The position numbers were made by a program, and so were the translations under genes. Shown here piece after piece: positions 36,001 to 47,105 of a DNA stretch of 64,000 nucleotides (position 1 is its first letter; each line of letters starts with the position of its first letter). This DNA comes from Gnetum montanum. Lineage: Eukaryota > Streptophyta > Gnetopsida > Gnetales > Gnetaceae. Below the pieces are notes generated by a model that had not been told where the DNA came from, made no database searches, and saw nothing but the letters and a program-made list of their open reading frames with translations. The stretch lies in NCBI GenBank assembly GCA_015680685.1, contig MNCI01022190.1, positions 157,685 to 221,684 of the forward strand, written 5' to 3'.

Positions 36001-37471
36001 TAATGATGTTTACCAAGTCTGAATGGCAAAGGAAACGGAGGGATTTTCCTTTGCACATCTGCGACAGTGAGGGGAGGATCCAAGGTCCATTCCCTATCCA
36101 GCCATCCAAGATTTTTACATCTAGAAAAGAAGTCAGCATAGCAGGTTAGGTATATTGGGATTTCGAACGCTAGTTGTCCCATGACAATGGCCTGTACATT
36201 GCTAATAGAAGTGAATTCACTTATAGCCCTTTCAGTCAATGATAATGTATCATTATCACCCAGGAGACCGCTGTCATTGATGAAGAATCTACATCATAGA
36301 AGATGGATGAATTCTTTACACTCAACATAAATTTAAACAATAGTTAGCGTGTTGCCACACATCGAAATGACACAAATTTAAAAAAACTTACTTGCCTGCA
36401 TAATGCACAGTACCAGGTGGGTTCTGGAAGTAGATTGTGAGATGATGGGCCACGAATAGAGTATTGTAGGCATGATGATAGTTGAATCTGGGCATGTCCC
36501 AGATCCAGCTCAAACTCCTTAAACCTTTGATGCTCTATTCGTGGTCCTGCACTTGCACAATTTCAATCGTGTCGTCTGTCAGGAATGCCAAGATGCACTG
36601 TGTTGAACCAATCAGTAGCATCTCCAAAATAGCAGCAGCTACATTGCCTGGTAGATGCGACCAGACGATTATGCTGTAATTATAAAACAAAAATTGCAAG
36701 AACCCCCACACGCCCCTTCGGAACCACACTGCCTTCTCCTTTATATGAGCATGAGGAGGAGAAACATTGGTCGTGACAACATGCATGCAGCATAGAACAC
36801 CCATGATGTCCAAAATGATTAGGAAGGGCTTTAACATAATATTGTACAATGAAAACATATTACTATTAAACAAAACATTTAGACATGAACATTCATCATG
36901 CGACATTAGGGTTCTTCTAATTCCCAGAAAATTACAGATTCCACTGGAAATGCATGGCCAGAACCGCCCAAACCCTTGCAATAGCTCAAGGTCTATCTCT
37001 AACAATGGCGATGAAAGAAACACTGCGTATTACTCCAGTGTAACATGTAACTATTACGGGAATAAAGGAAAAGAAAATAGAACCCTGATTATGCTACCCA
37101 CAGATACAATACCTATATTTTTCGATTATACACTACGTTTGCTCAGTATTACTCATTGTTACCTAAACCCTCGTAACAATATGAGGTTCATCTCCAATAG
37201 TGAAGACAAAGGTAATATCGCAAACCACAATAGCTTAGTCCACGTAAACAGATATTAACGCTCAACACAACATACGCATTCAAGAAAATAATATACAACT
37301 ATGATGCTGCAACAAATATAACAATAGTGCAAAAGGGTGGACAACGACTTACCGTTTAAGCAGAGTAACTTCCCGAGCCTCGACTCTGGCCTACGAAGCC
37401 CGCTGCAAACTCTACTGCGCTTCGTCAATCCTTGCCAATTTAGCATTCTTCCCTTTGACCTTTGGTGTCAT
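33053..37471 (-). pseudogene. Antisense eight-exon cargo gene of G (HAD-like, plant-transposon-like, coiled coil)
   Basis: Inferred exons on the minus strand: 37471-37353, about 36840-36392, 36313-36014, 35904-34856, 34738-34553, 34413-34293, 34208-33391 and 33310-33053. Several donors are strong (GTAAGT at 37352, 36391 and 34855; GTGAGT at 33390). Exon 1 starts MTPKVKGKNAKLARIDEA. Exon 2 has ILDIMGVLCC, VWFRRGVWGFLQFLF and IVWSHLPGNVAAAILEML, in the order of FCP1/NLI-type HAD phosphatases, but the second catalytic Asp is absent. Exon 4 has CNVRVNFDIDAQLFIDLFGV, like 'putative plant transposon protein' domains. Exon 7 is a long helical region. Exon 8 is acidic. At least eight stops and one frameshift (about 35490) show decay. 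A's copy shares the exon structure. Its function is unknown; two adjacent genes are possible instead of one. Confidence 0.75.
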
Positions 37472-38129
37472 AGTTGCAATCGAAAGAGTTTTTGTAAAAT
37501 CGTCTGTTTACGCCTTGCTATCGCTCCTTTTCTACTATAGCCAGATCCAAATTCATGATATTTGTAATCTATTTTGAGTATGAACCACCGGTTTATAAAC
37601 AAAATGCTTGAAACTAAATTTTCTTTCTACCGGATCGATGCAAAACTTTCCCAAAATGCTGATGTCAGTATGACATGAAACACGAAGATCAGGGCATTAA
37701 TTTCATAGATATCGTGTGGATCATGGTCCGAAATGACCCTAAACTAATACATAATTTATCATCTCATAATTCAGCTACATTAACTACGGTCTGTACAAAA
37801 ATTCAAATTTCACGACACGCTAGACATGCCACGTTGCATTTTTCATCTTATTTCATACGCTAGCATCTAGGAAGCCTAGCTCGTCATTGTTTTACAAACT
37901 GTGCATATTTGTAACAATCCACTAAGACCTTAAACTGGAAGCTTCTCTAATACACAACCCTGACACAAAGAAAAAAAATAAATTTTTATCGTTCAACAAA
38001 TTGGTAGAAAAACAATGTAACAACTTCCGTTTTTGGCATTTTTGCAGGGCAATTCACAAATGGACGCAACTTTATCCACACCCTTAACCTTAACAGGCCC
38101 ATATGGGGAGACCATTAGATAGCTTAATT
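37472..38129. other. Spacer between antisense gene start and RT
   Basis: This would hold the antisense gene's promoter and the region before RT. A stray unit of the 27-bp repeat lies at 37715-37745. No coding evidence. The TTTTTTGCAG-like tract near 38036-38046 could serve as a sense-strand splice acceptor for an Ogre-type intron. Confidence 0.4.
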
Positions 38130-39720
38130 ACACATTGATAGAAACAGACCCTTCCCTTTGTGATGCAACCATAGCAACATCAGAATTATCCCTAGATTGG
38201 CCAAAACATCTAGCCCGAACTCTAGACCTGGAGGTTGGTGATGTGACTGAGGACCCTCTCAACGAGGTCCCTGTGGTTACACACAAAGGCAAAAATAAAA
38301 CTCTCAGGGTTAGTTCCCTCCTAGAACAACAAAAATAGAGTGGCATAACGCAAGTGCTCCAAAATAATGTTGCTGTATTTGCATGGTCATATGAAGACAT
38401 GCTGGGATTAGACCCAAGATTAATACAGCATAACATAATTTTAGACCCACGCATCAAAGCAATTAGATAGAAGGCATGAAAGATTAAGCCAGAAATCACG
38501 CTAGCAGTGCATAATAAAATCACCAAGCTATATTAGGCTGGTTTCATTCGTGCGGTTGATTATTCAGACTGGGTGTCCAACATCGTAGTTATTACTAAGA
38601 AAATGGGAGGCATACGCATCTGCATAGACTTCCGGGATCTGAACAAAGCCACGATTAAGGACAATTTTCCATTACTGAGTATCGACCAACTGATCGATAC
38701 AACAGCTGGTCACATGCTTCTATCCTTTATGGATGGTTTCTCAGGTTATAATCAAATTTGTATTAACCCGGAGCATCAATTGACCACAACATTCATGATG
38801 CCCTAGGGGAACTTCTATTACACTATGATGTCTTTCAGGCTAAAAAACACTGGGGCAACATATCAACAAGCCATGACATACATCTTCAGTGACTACCTTT
38901 TAGGGAGATTGAATGACTATGTAGATGACATAGCTGTCAAGTCTATAAAGTTAGAAGATCATTCAGAAGACCTGGAGTTAGTTCTTAAACGATGTCTAAA
39001 GCATGACTTGCGACTCAACCCAAAGAAATGTGTATTCAGAGTCAAAACCAGATGCATGTTGGGGTTTGTAGTATCAGAGACTGGAATCCGAGTCGACCCC
39101 GACAAGGTTAGAGCCATCGTTGATGTAATGCCACCTACAAACCTTAAGGAACTACGTGGGTTGCAGGGCAGACTACAATTCATCAGGCGGTTCATTTCAA
39201 AGTTAACAAATAAATTACATCCTATGCAACACCTTCTTAAGAAGGGTGTTAATTTTGAATGGACCAATGACTACCAGCGTGCATTTGATGACCTGAAAAA
39301 GGAGCTGCAACACTTACTAACAGTTTTCCCACCACAAAGGGATCAGCCTTTTTACATTTATCTAGCAAACTCAGATGTGTCTATAGCTACGTTACTTTGC
39401 CAAAAAAAGAATGACAGGTCAAAAGCCCCTATCTATTATCTTAGTCATGCTCTATTTGCGTATGAAACAAGGTACAATGAAGTGGAGCATAATTGTTTGG
39501 CATTGGTTTTCACACTTAAAAAATGTAGGCATTATCTTTTCCGCAGTCAAGTCAACATAATCTGCAAAAACAATGTCCTGCGGGCTATCTCAAACAACTT
39601 GTATAAGAGTAGTAGGATAGCTTGCTGGAAAGCTATCATAGCTGAATTCGATTTGCATTATGTTGACCAATCGTCCACCAAAGGTCAGGCTATAGCTAAC
39701 CAGCTAGCAACCTCACCTAT
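38130..39720 (+). pseudogene. Reverse transcriptase and RNase H of G
   Basis: A lead-in with LDWPKHLARTLDLEVGDV, then RT: DWVSNIVVITKKMGGIRICI, DFRDLNKATIKDNFPL, LLSFMDGFSGYNQI and the intact YVDD at 38918-38929 (NDYVDDIAVKS). RNase H follows: PFYIYLANSDVSIATLL (39350), then ETRYNEVEHNCLALVFTLKK. The frame 38825-40048 is open for 407 codons, the longest in the window. Stops interrupt upstream at 38336, 38467, 38534 (family Gln) and 38814 (family Trp, in PWGNF). Confidence 0.9.
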
Positions 39721-40290
39721 TAACAATCAAGCTATGATAGAGGTAGAATTTCCAGATGAGCATGTACATAGTTTAAGCCATGTATCAATAGGCCTCGAAG
39801 TGATGTTATACTTCGACAAAGCTTCAATTACTAGAGGTGGCAATGCTATCACTGTTATTACGCTTTCCCCTAAGGATGTGCGTCCATTGGCTTACTGCCT
39901 AGCCTTCCCTTGTACGAACAACGTGGCAAAGTATGAGGGGCTCCTCAGAGGATTATTGATAGCTAGAGAACTCAACGTTCAACACCTGGCAATTCGAGGA
40001 TTATTGATAGCTAGAAAAATCAATCAAATCACAAGAGTCTATGCCTGAAAAGCTGTGCATCTACATCCCTACTGCGATATGGCTAAAGATCTCGTGAAGC
40101 AATTTGTGACAATCAATGTCCAACACGTGCCACGTAACGAAAACGTTGTGGCCGATGCATTGGCCACACTGGCACTGAACGTGCCACCACACTTGTTTGC
40201 CACTTGGCCTTCTTTGATGATGGAATGTGCAGATCCTATCATTCATCTCTTCATTGAATGCGGGGGGAATGCCAAAATGGTATGACAACA
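39721..40290 (+). pseudogene. Second (archaeal-type) RNase H of G
   Basis: VMLYFDKASITRGGNAITVI, LSPKDVRPLAYCLAF and CTNNVAKYEGLLRGLLIARE (about 39796-39970) match the additional RNase H of Tat elements, lying between RT-RNase H and integrase. A short duplication repeats RGLLIAR (39948-40015). After a stop at about 40046, HVPRNENVVADALATLA (about 40120) completes the domain. C has the same domain at 61260-61560. Confidence 0.8.
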
Positions 40291-41518
40291 TTAAGAGTTA
40301 CCTTTTGCATGGCGAACCACCACATGAGCTAACGCATGCACAAAAATACGCAGTGCGTAAGCATGCCAGGCAATATGTCATCATCAGAGATAGTACTCTC
40401 TGTAGACGCTCTTTCGATGGGGTAATGCTAACCTGTGTTAATAATGACCAAGCATAGAAAATAGTTAGCAAAGTCCATGAGGGGCTGTGTGGAGGACACG
40501 TAGCCCCACAAGCCATGGCAGCTAAAATTAGATGCATAGGGTACTATTGGCCATACATTGAAAAAGATTTCCTTACCAAAGTTAAGACATGTGACACGTG
40601 CCAGCGTTACGCAAACCTAATACACATGTCGCCAACCAAGTTACACACTACATAGATTACTTGGCCATTCCAACAATGGGGACTAGATATCATAGCTCCC
40701 ATCACACCTAAGTCTTCCATAGGACATAGCTTCATTATCACCACCACTGAGTACATCACAAAGTGGGTTGAGGCTATCCCCCTATGGAAGATTACATCTC
40801 AACAGGTTTGCCATTTCATCTTAGACAATATTGTAACTAGATTTGGGCTCCCTATGACTATTGTGACTAACAACGGGCCACAATTTAGTAGTACAGAGAC
40901 CAAATCTTTTTGTGATAATCTTGGTATCAAGCAATCTTTCTCTTCACCCTATTACCTGCAAGCAAATGGTCAAGCAAAAGTAACAAACAAGGTAATTATC
41001 AATCTACTCAAGAAGATGCTCAACGACAATAAGAAATGATGGCATGAAAAAATCCTCTACATGCTATGGGCATATCGTACGATGTGCAGAACAACTATAG
41101 ATAGGATGCCCTACAACCTAGTTTATGGATCTAAAGCAGTGTTGCCCTTGGAATTATAGGTTCCCACATTGCGGATGGTCCTCTCCATGGTTATAAATGA
41201 GACTCAACACAATGAGTCTAGAATCATGGATTTAGACTCAGTGGAGGAGAAACGCATCCAGAAGCTTGACACCATCAAAAGATATTAGGATAAATAGAGA
41301 TAGAAACATTGGCATAACCTGCATCAACAACCGATCAAGAAAGGAGACTTAGTTCTCAAGGCCATTCATGAACTAGTAGGCAAATTCTCTGCACACTAGG
41401 AAGACCCTTTCCTGGTCATTAGCACATACGGCAATGGAGCATTCAAGTTAGCAGATATCGAAGGCAATGAGTTACCAAATCTAGTGAATCATCTGTATTT
41501 GAAGTAGTACTACATCTA
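40291..41518 (+). pseudogene. Integrase of G
   Basis: The zinc domain: VHEGLCGGHVAPQAMAAKI (40470), then CDTCQRYANL (about 40590). The catalytic core: WGLDIIAPI with the first Asp at 40686-40688, VTNNGPQF where the second Asp is Asn (40869-40871), and NGQAKVTNK where the catalytic Glu is Lys (40977-40979). Both losses are single G-to-A changes. AYRTMCRTTIDRMPYNLVYG and a C-terminal GAFKLADIEGNELPNLVNH follow, to about 41518. Stops at 41038, 41156 and later. Confidence 0.88.
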
Positions 41519-41553
41519 AAGATCAACTCGGCTCAAATGCAAGGTAACAAACA

Positions 41554-41909
41554 TCCGCTACGACGTGAAACTGGAAAAGTTGCACACGTCCGCTATGACG
41601 TAAAACTGGCATTCCTTTCACGCATCCACCAAGATGCTAAACTAGCAAAGTTTCTGACCGTCCGCCATGACGTGAAACTACCAAGGTAAGCATACGTCTA
41701 CTGAGACACTAAACTAGCACAAACTTGTCCCTAGCTCATGACATAAAACTGACACCCATAGCATGGTCTACTGGGACCATAAACTAGCTCTTCCACCGTC
41801 CTCTACGACGTAAAACTAGTAGGTTTCAATCTGCCCAAAAATTAAACTAGGACCACGGCCTGTTGAGGCTTAAAACTAGCAACAACAGTCAACCAAGACT
41901 CAAAACTGG
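41554..41909 (+). repeat. 30-36-bp minisatellite after G integrase, 11 units
   Basis: Units share a 21-bp core near TCCGCYATGACGTAAAACTAG. Starts: 41554, 41589, 41625, 41661, 41697, 41732, 41767, 41799, 41830, 41859 and 41889. Spacing falls from 36 to about 30. The linker between cores is variable. A hypervariable tandem-repeat 3' untranslated region is known in Ogre/Tat elements. Confidence 0.85.
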
Positions 41910-43098
41910 AATCCGTCAAAAAATAATCCACAAAGCAACTGAGTGTGATCACCCTTGCACTGCATCCCTACCAGATGGAACGGGTAAGGCATTGGGACAG
42001 ATGCAACACCACTATCCCACTGACATCCTACTGATTCCTCAGATAGGTCGAAAAGCTTGCTATTGATCCCTTGGAGATGTTGCTATGATAGCTACCCTAT
42101 ATTTGCAACTCCTAGGATTAACTTCGCCGCTTGGGACCTCGAAGAAACTGTGGTCATCTGTAGTCTCAACGGCCTCCATCCATCGCCATCACCAAACTCT
42201 AGCTTAGCAGATTCATCTGACTTGTTCTTTGTCCAGTCATTTGAGCAAGATGAATCTGGCTATCGATGGCGGTTTCATGAACCACGGCATCAACATTGGG
42301 ACCCTTGCTCCTTGTTAGGGTCCCTATTTCGTGGTCTATGCTCTCCTTTTCACTTTGGATGGTGCTTGTTTCAACAGCCTCCCTCCTTAGCGATTAGGAT
42401 GATTGCTTTTGCACTCTGCTCTTTGTTATGTTTTGCAGGTTACTTACTATGACAACGTTGATCGAGAATGCATTCATTAGAAGGTGAGGTGTCGCGGCAT
42501 CCTAAAGTGGTTGCTTAGACTATCCTGGCTACTCGGGGGTGCAAACCCTACCTCTTTCCCCATTAGATACATTACTTCGCTTCCTCCTTCCCTTGTCCTC
42601 ATGACCACCTTTATCCTGTTCTTGGCCTATACAAAGTATAAACATTTAAGCAAATTCTTTCACGTCATCATCAACTAGCATAACGCAACTCACCTAGTGG
42701 AATGAAATTCAAAATAAAAGGGGTCAAAGCTTGGCAAAATGGATGTAAAACAACTTATCCAAGACACACGAGCATAACACAACTCGTCCGCGCAAGCCCT
42801 TCATATACAGTATGGTAGCATAACCTCTCGCAAATACATTTGCGGAAGGACGTAATGACTTGTTTGCAAAAGTTTCATGTTCACATGCTTGAGTCTTCCC
42901 CGAACCTCCCTCCTATTATTTCTGTAAAATCCCTTCTATGCTGTCTTTCCTCCCCTGCCTTTGCACTTCCAGGTTTGACAGAGCGACATTCGAGCAATCT
43001 CCAACGAACATTGTTGGTGCCTTTACCTCTTTGGTGTTTCGTATTTTTTATCGACATCTTTCGGGCTAGCCCTCTAAACATAAACAAAGAGGGGCCAT
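41910..43098 (+). other. 3' untranslated region of G
   Basis: No recognisable domain. One frame of 131 codons (42057-42452) is rich in Ser, Pro and Cys and has no family signature. The purine-rich AAACAAAGAGGGG at 43083-43095, just before the LTR, is the polypurine tract used to prime plus-strand DNA. Confidence 0.6.
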
Positions 43099-44117
43099 TG
43101 AAACACCATGAAGATTTCAAGGCCTCGACGGTTCAACAAAATCAAGTAACTTAGGCAAGGAGTCGTGACAAGGCGTGGCACAACAAGTCCCATTTCTGGT
43201 TAAAGGTCTGTCCTTCCACGTTGCGTAGCACAGCACAGATAAATTTTTGAAGGTAGAATAAGGTGATGGATGCATGGTGGTAAGCCTTCAACTTTGCGAG
43301 TTTTCTATGTTTCAAAAATCTTAACTTTTAGCATACTACACTGCATTGCGCAACATAGGGTAAAGTCGTATTATGCAGCGTAATGTCAAAAGGCAGTTCA
43401 TCGCAACACCAAAGATGGCAAATATTCAAGACTTTGATGACCCAGCAAAACTCCTAAGGTTTAGGCAATGATTTGTAGCATGCCGTGCATTTCAATAGGT
43501 TTTCTTTCTTAGGTTAAGGGGCCTATTATGCTACGTTACGCAATGTGACATAATAAACCTCGAAAGGATTGATCAGAAACAGAGGAAGCATGGCAACAAC
43601 ACTTCCATTTTTTGCAGGTTTGCTATTTTATGCTTAACCACGCTATGAAGCATAATTTACCATGATGCAGCGTAATCTAGCATGGTGCAGCGTAACACAA
43701 GAAAAGAAAAAAATAACATCAACAATTCATACGTCATGATATGCTCTCTAGCGTATCGTAGCGTAATCAAAGAACAGCCTGTCGCCAAAGCCCAAACAAG
43801 AGTGGTTTACGATGCGCTACGTAGTGTGGCGCCTAAAGCTTCAACAATAAACATGTCAAGTCAACAGCATTTTGTAGGTTCAGGACACGCATCATTTAAA
43901 TCGTGTTTTTCTCCTGATCCTAATCTTATAAATACTCCAGTAGACAAAGATCAAAAGGGGGGAGGCAAAATTTCTCAAAAAGAATAGATTTTTCATCATT
44001 CAGGGCACCTCAGATTCATTTTCTCTCCAGCACGGTCCTCACACAAATCCAAGGTTAGAACTGTATACATGGATTTTTGTTTGGTATTTCCAGTGATCGA
44101 CATTTTTCGTCATTACA
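43099..44117 (+). repeat. 3' LTR of G
   Basis: Starts TGAAACACCATGAAG, ends GTCATTACA, 1019 bp. Relative to the 5' LTR about 520 bases are absent at 43986. Most differences seen by eye are transitions. TSD GCGTC follows at 44118-44122. Confidence 0.9.
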
Positions 44118-44916
44118 GCGTCCACCATGTAGACGGGCCCGGGCCCATCACGGTGGGTGGAATAGACGTGAACGTAGGAATTGAAATGGAAGTTGCGTAT
44201 GATTGTGTTGTAGGTACAGTATGAACATGTGGTAGGGTAGCCGTGATTAGTATGTGATGTGCTACAAGAATGGAATAATGAACAGTTTGTTGAGGCATAG
44301 TTGCTGCAAATGAAATAGGGGAATAAGGGCATTCATATGTCAGGAAGGTGACATGGCTACCCATTGCAGTTGTAGTTGCAGGCTGTGGGAGCGTAGGCAT
44401 GATCGCAAAGGGAGCGGTGACAAATAACGGATTGGCCTAGAAGGACTGGGTAGGAGGGATAGGAACGGGGTTGGTTTTACCTCCTTCATCAGATTGGGAA
44501 TCGAGTTCCTCCTGTCCGTCCTAGAAGGCATCATCCTGGTTAGACGTTGTGTCCTATTGCTCCCTAAGCCTAGCCAACTGGATTAGCTGGTCTAAAAGCC
44601 TTTGATTTGTCTACGTCAGAGGTATGGAAGCACCAGGAGTGGGAACAAACTCCTTCCCATCGTAGTAAGTAAACTCAAAGCTATGTTTGCCTTCGAGTTC
44701 ATGTACATACAAAAGTAGGTTTGCCTGAACCTTTGCACAGAGGAAGTTATAGTTCTCATGTTGTTGGGCCAAGCCCTCAAGTTCCTTGTTTTGGATATTG
44801 AGGGATCAACAAGTTTCTAGCATCAGGTTCAGCGATTTTTTAGCACCTGTGATGTCTTGAACCGTGATGGGAACCTCAACGTTGAAGGTGTTAGCAGCAG
44901 TAGTTGTAGAAGTCAT
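44118..44916 (-). pseudogene. Gag of F, N-terminal half
   Basis: Starts at ATG 44916 (minus; MTSTTTAANTFNVEVPITV). It contains QHENYNFLCAKVQANLLLYV near 44750 and a Pro/Thr/Ser-rich segment near 44400-44130, matching G's N-terminal gag. It stops at G's insertion site and continues at 26483. Stops at about 44805 and elsewhere. The homologous START in G supports the chosen Met. Confidence 0.85.
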
Positions 44917-45017
44917 TGTTACTAACCTAGATAGTTTTTCAAATGTGAAAAACAAGGAGTTCAAAAAGCTAAATAGTTTTGCAACGAGAAGAGCAAAGAA
45001 GTTGGAAGTAATCAAAA

Positions 45018-45340
45018 AGGCTTTATGTCTTGCAGGGCTCCCAAGGAACCATCAAGGTGATTGATCTGTACCACACGATGCGTAAACAACTGCAAAATGG
45101 TATCACATTTATGCTAGTACACGATATGGTACAGAGCACGTGCAAGACTACTGTAAGATAGGCAAGCTAGCTAGCAATTGGAGGCTTTATGTCTTGTAGG
45201 GTTCCTGAGGAACCGTCGAGGCAACTGATCTGCACTGCATGATGCGTAAATAACCACAGATGGGTGTCAAGTTTACGCTAATGTGTATCAAGGTGTAGAA
45301 GGCTTACAAGACTACCGTGACACATGGAAAGGACACCAAA
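45018..45340. repeat. 164-bp duplication in F leader
   Basis: Two copies start at 45018 and 45182 with AGGCTTTATGTCTTGYAGGG and continue through GCGTAAAYAAC to AAGACTACYGTRA. It lies between F's primer site and gag. Confidence 0.85.
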
Positions 45341-45342
45341 CG

Positions 45343-45366
45343 ACCCTACTTCTCACGCTAGAAAAC
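45343..45366 (-). other. Primer-binding region of F
   Basis: Minus strand GTTTTCTAGCGTGAGAAGTA follows the LTR end, nearly identical to G's site. Confidence 0.55.
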
Positions 45367-47039
45367 TGTAGTAACTGAAAATGTTGGTGAAAACACCAAC
45401 AGGTCATCAGTTTTTAACAATCTTAACCCCATTTCCATGAGAGGGCCATGCTGGATGGAACGGAAACAGGGTGGCCTAAATGGTCTAGTTGATCAAACAG
45501 GGACTTAGTCAGTGTTAGTATAACCTTTTGCAATGTGTTATTTGAAAGCAAAGTTTATAGCATAAAAATGATATTTTAAACATAAATGATGCAGGCAAAA
45601 ATGTAAAATACAGGAAAGCAAAGTAGAATGTAGTTAGGGAAATGCACCGCTTCAAGATTATGACTTTACTCTGTCAAGGTGGATACAATTGCTTGCGTGA
45701 CGCCGGGAAGCACAGAGATCCCAAAGGTAACATAGGTGCTCAGAGCAAGGTAGTTGGATACTTAAACGTGAACTTGGGAGTCAACAATACAGAATGCTAC
45801 CAAGATGGTAGGGAAGAGTGAGATAAAATGCCAAACAGGAGTGCTAATTGCTTACAATGCCAAACAGGAAGCTTACAATGCTCAAGGTTGCAATGCGAAC
45901 TTTTTTTTTTTTGCTTGTCAGCCAACAAAATTATTAACCGACCGATATTGCCAAAAGACCCAGACCCAAACCTTGACGGTCATTGGGGTATTTATAGGGC
46001 CAAGGGGGCACGAAAGATGCAATTTGGAAACCATGTGCCCTGGGCCTATGCTGACCTATTTATGCTGCACGTGCCTACATGACCGTTGGGCGAACCTACC
46101 ACGCCGTAATTACAAACCTACCGCAATGTAATTGCACTGTCAAAGCAACGGTGCAATTAGGTGGAGTGCATTGATGTCACGTAACTACTTGTCATGCTTT
46201 GCTATGCTTTGTAACATAGCATGTTTGGCATAGTGTAGCATCTTGTCACGTTGTGCTATGCTACGTAGCGTAGCGTAGCTGCTGGTTCGAAGCAAAAAAT
46301 TTGCATTGTGTCCTGCTGCATGTGTTGGAAACCTTTGCAGTGTTGTGACTATTGGTCATAGATTTGCTATGCTATGCTATGCTACATAGCGTATCATAGC
46401 GTAGCAATTTCTTAGTCACAAAAACGTCACCAATCTACAAACTTTTCCTTTTGCATTGCGAAGCTTGCGAACTTGCTGATCTCGCCCTTTGAGATGTCTT
46501 TTGTCACTTTCGCAAAATTGCTACACCTCGTTGCACCATGTAGCTTAGCGTAGCGTAGCAGTAAACGTGACTTGTTTTGCCAACTTCACTGCCTTCTAAA
46601 GAAAGGAGACATTGTTGAAGGACTTGAAGTTAGGCAAGGGGACTGCCCATCCAGCTTTTGTTGTGCTATGCTACACTACATAGCACAGCATAGCGTAGCA
46701 CTTTGCTTCTGCAAACATTTTTTGAAGTCTACTACACTACATAGCATAGCGTAGTGTAGCAAAACTCCTTGACTTAGAAAACTTGCTGAAGTGTTTTGCG
46801 TATTTTGAGCGCTATCAGCAATTCTACGCACCGCTCCTAAGTGCGCTATCAACTAGATGAACTACTTAGGTGGGCAGGCTAGAGAATCCATTTAGCCTGT
46901 TGACACTTGGAGCAGAAAAACTTGCCGAATTGGACAGTCTGAACATCAAAGCATCCATCTCCTGAAGAACTGCCATGACGCTGCACGAATTGCAAAGACC
47001 TGGTGAAGCAAGTACACCTTCGAATTTTTGGGTGTTTCA
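45367..47039 (-). repeat. 5' LTR of F
   Basis: On the minus strand it starts TGAAACACCC (47039) and ends CAGTTACTACA (45367), 1673 bp. The same start as G and the conserved primer site fix both ends. A minus-strand TATA box (TATAAATA) lies at 45996-45989. A row of hairpin-forming TAGC-rich palindromes occupies 46200-46765. Confidence 0.85.
46200..46765. repeat. Cluster of TAGC-rich palindromes in F LTR
   Basis: Near-palindromes built from GCTATGCTAC and GTAGCRTAGC occur at about 46245-46280, 46360-46408, 46535-46560, 46663-46702 and 46723-46762. Each could fold into a hairpin of 12-20 bp. G's LTRs contain related TACGC/GCGTA words. Confidence 0.8.
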
Positions 47040-47105
47040 TACATGGACTTGGAGATGTGTAGATGTTCGCAAGAACTCAGTGTAGCAAAATCAACACAAA
47101 ACAAC

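Larger units (their letters stand above)
26484..44117 (+). mobile_element. Tat-like Ty3/gypsy element G with antisense gene
   Basis: 17.6 kb between matching LTRs (26484-28021 and 43099-44117), inserted in F's gag. Order: LTR, primer site, gag, protease, 44-bp array, 27-bp array, antisense eight-exon gene, RT-RNase H, second RNase H, integrase, 30-36-bp array, untranslated region, polypurine tract (43083-43098), LTR. The second RNase H places it in the Tat lineage, where Ogre elements are known to have an intron between protease and RT. The antisense gene fills that interval here. Confidence 0.9.
24946..47039 (-). mobile_element. Truncated Tat-like element F, containing G
   Basis: On the minus strand from the right: LTR 47039-45367, primer site, duplicated leader, gag 44916-44118, then G (44117-26484), then gag 26483-24946. 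Protease, RT, integrase and the other LTR are missing. The left end abuts E's integrase directly, so F inserted into E and then lost its 3' part together with E's integrase end. Its right end (GGGTGTTTCA at 47039) is intact. Confidence 0.8.

Noticed and set aside
36767-37258. Plus-strand frame of 163 codons
   Set aside because: It overlaps the HAD-like exon and intron 1 of the antisense gene, has no motif, and no conserved equivalent can be checked because A's exons 1-2 are outside the window.
42057-42452. 131-codon frame in G's 3' region as an extra gene
   Set aside because: No recognisable domain and biased composition; left as untranslated region.
46200-46765. Hairpins as microRNA precursors
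   Set aside because: Short arms, multiple tandem copies and location in an LTR fit repeat structure better; there is no small-RNA evidence.
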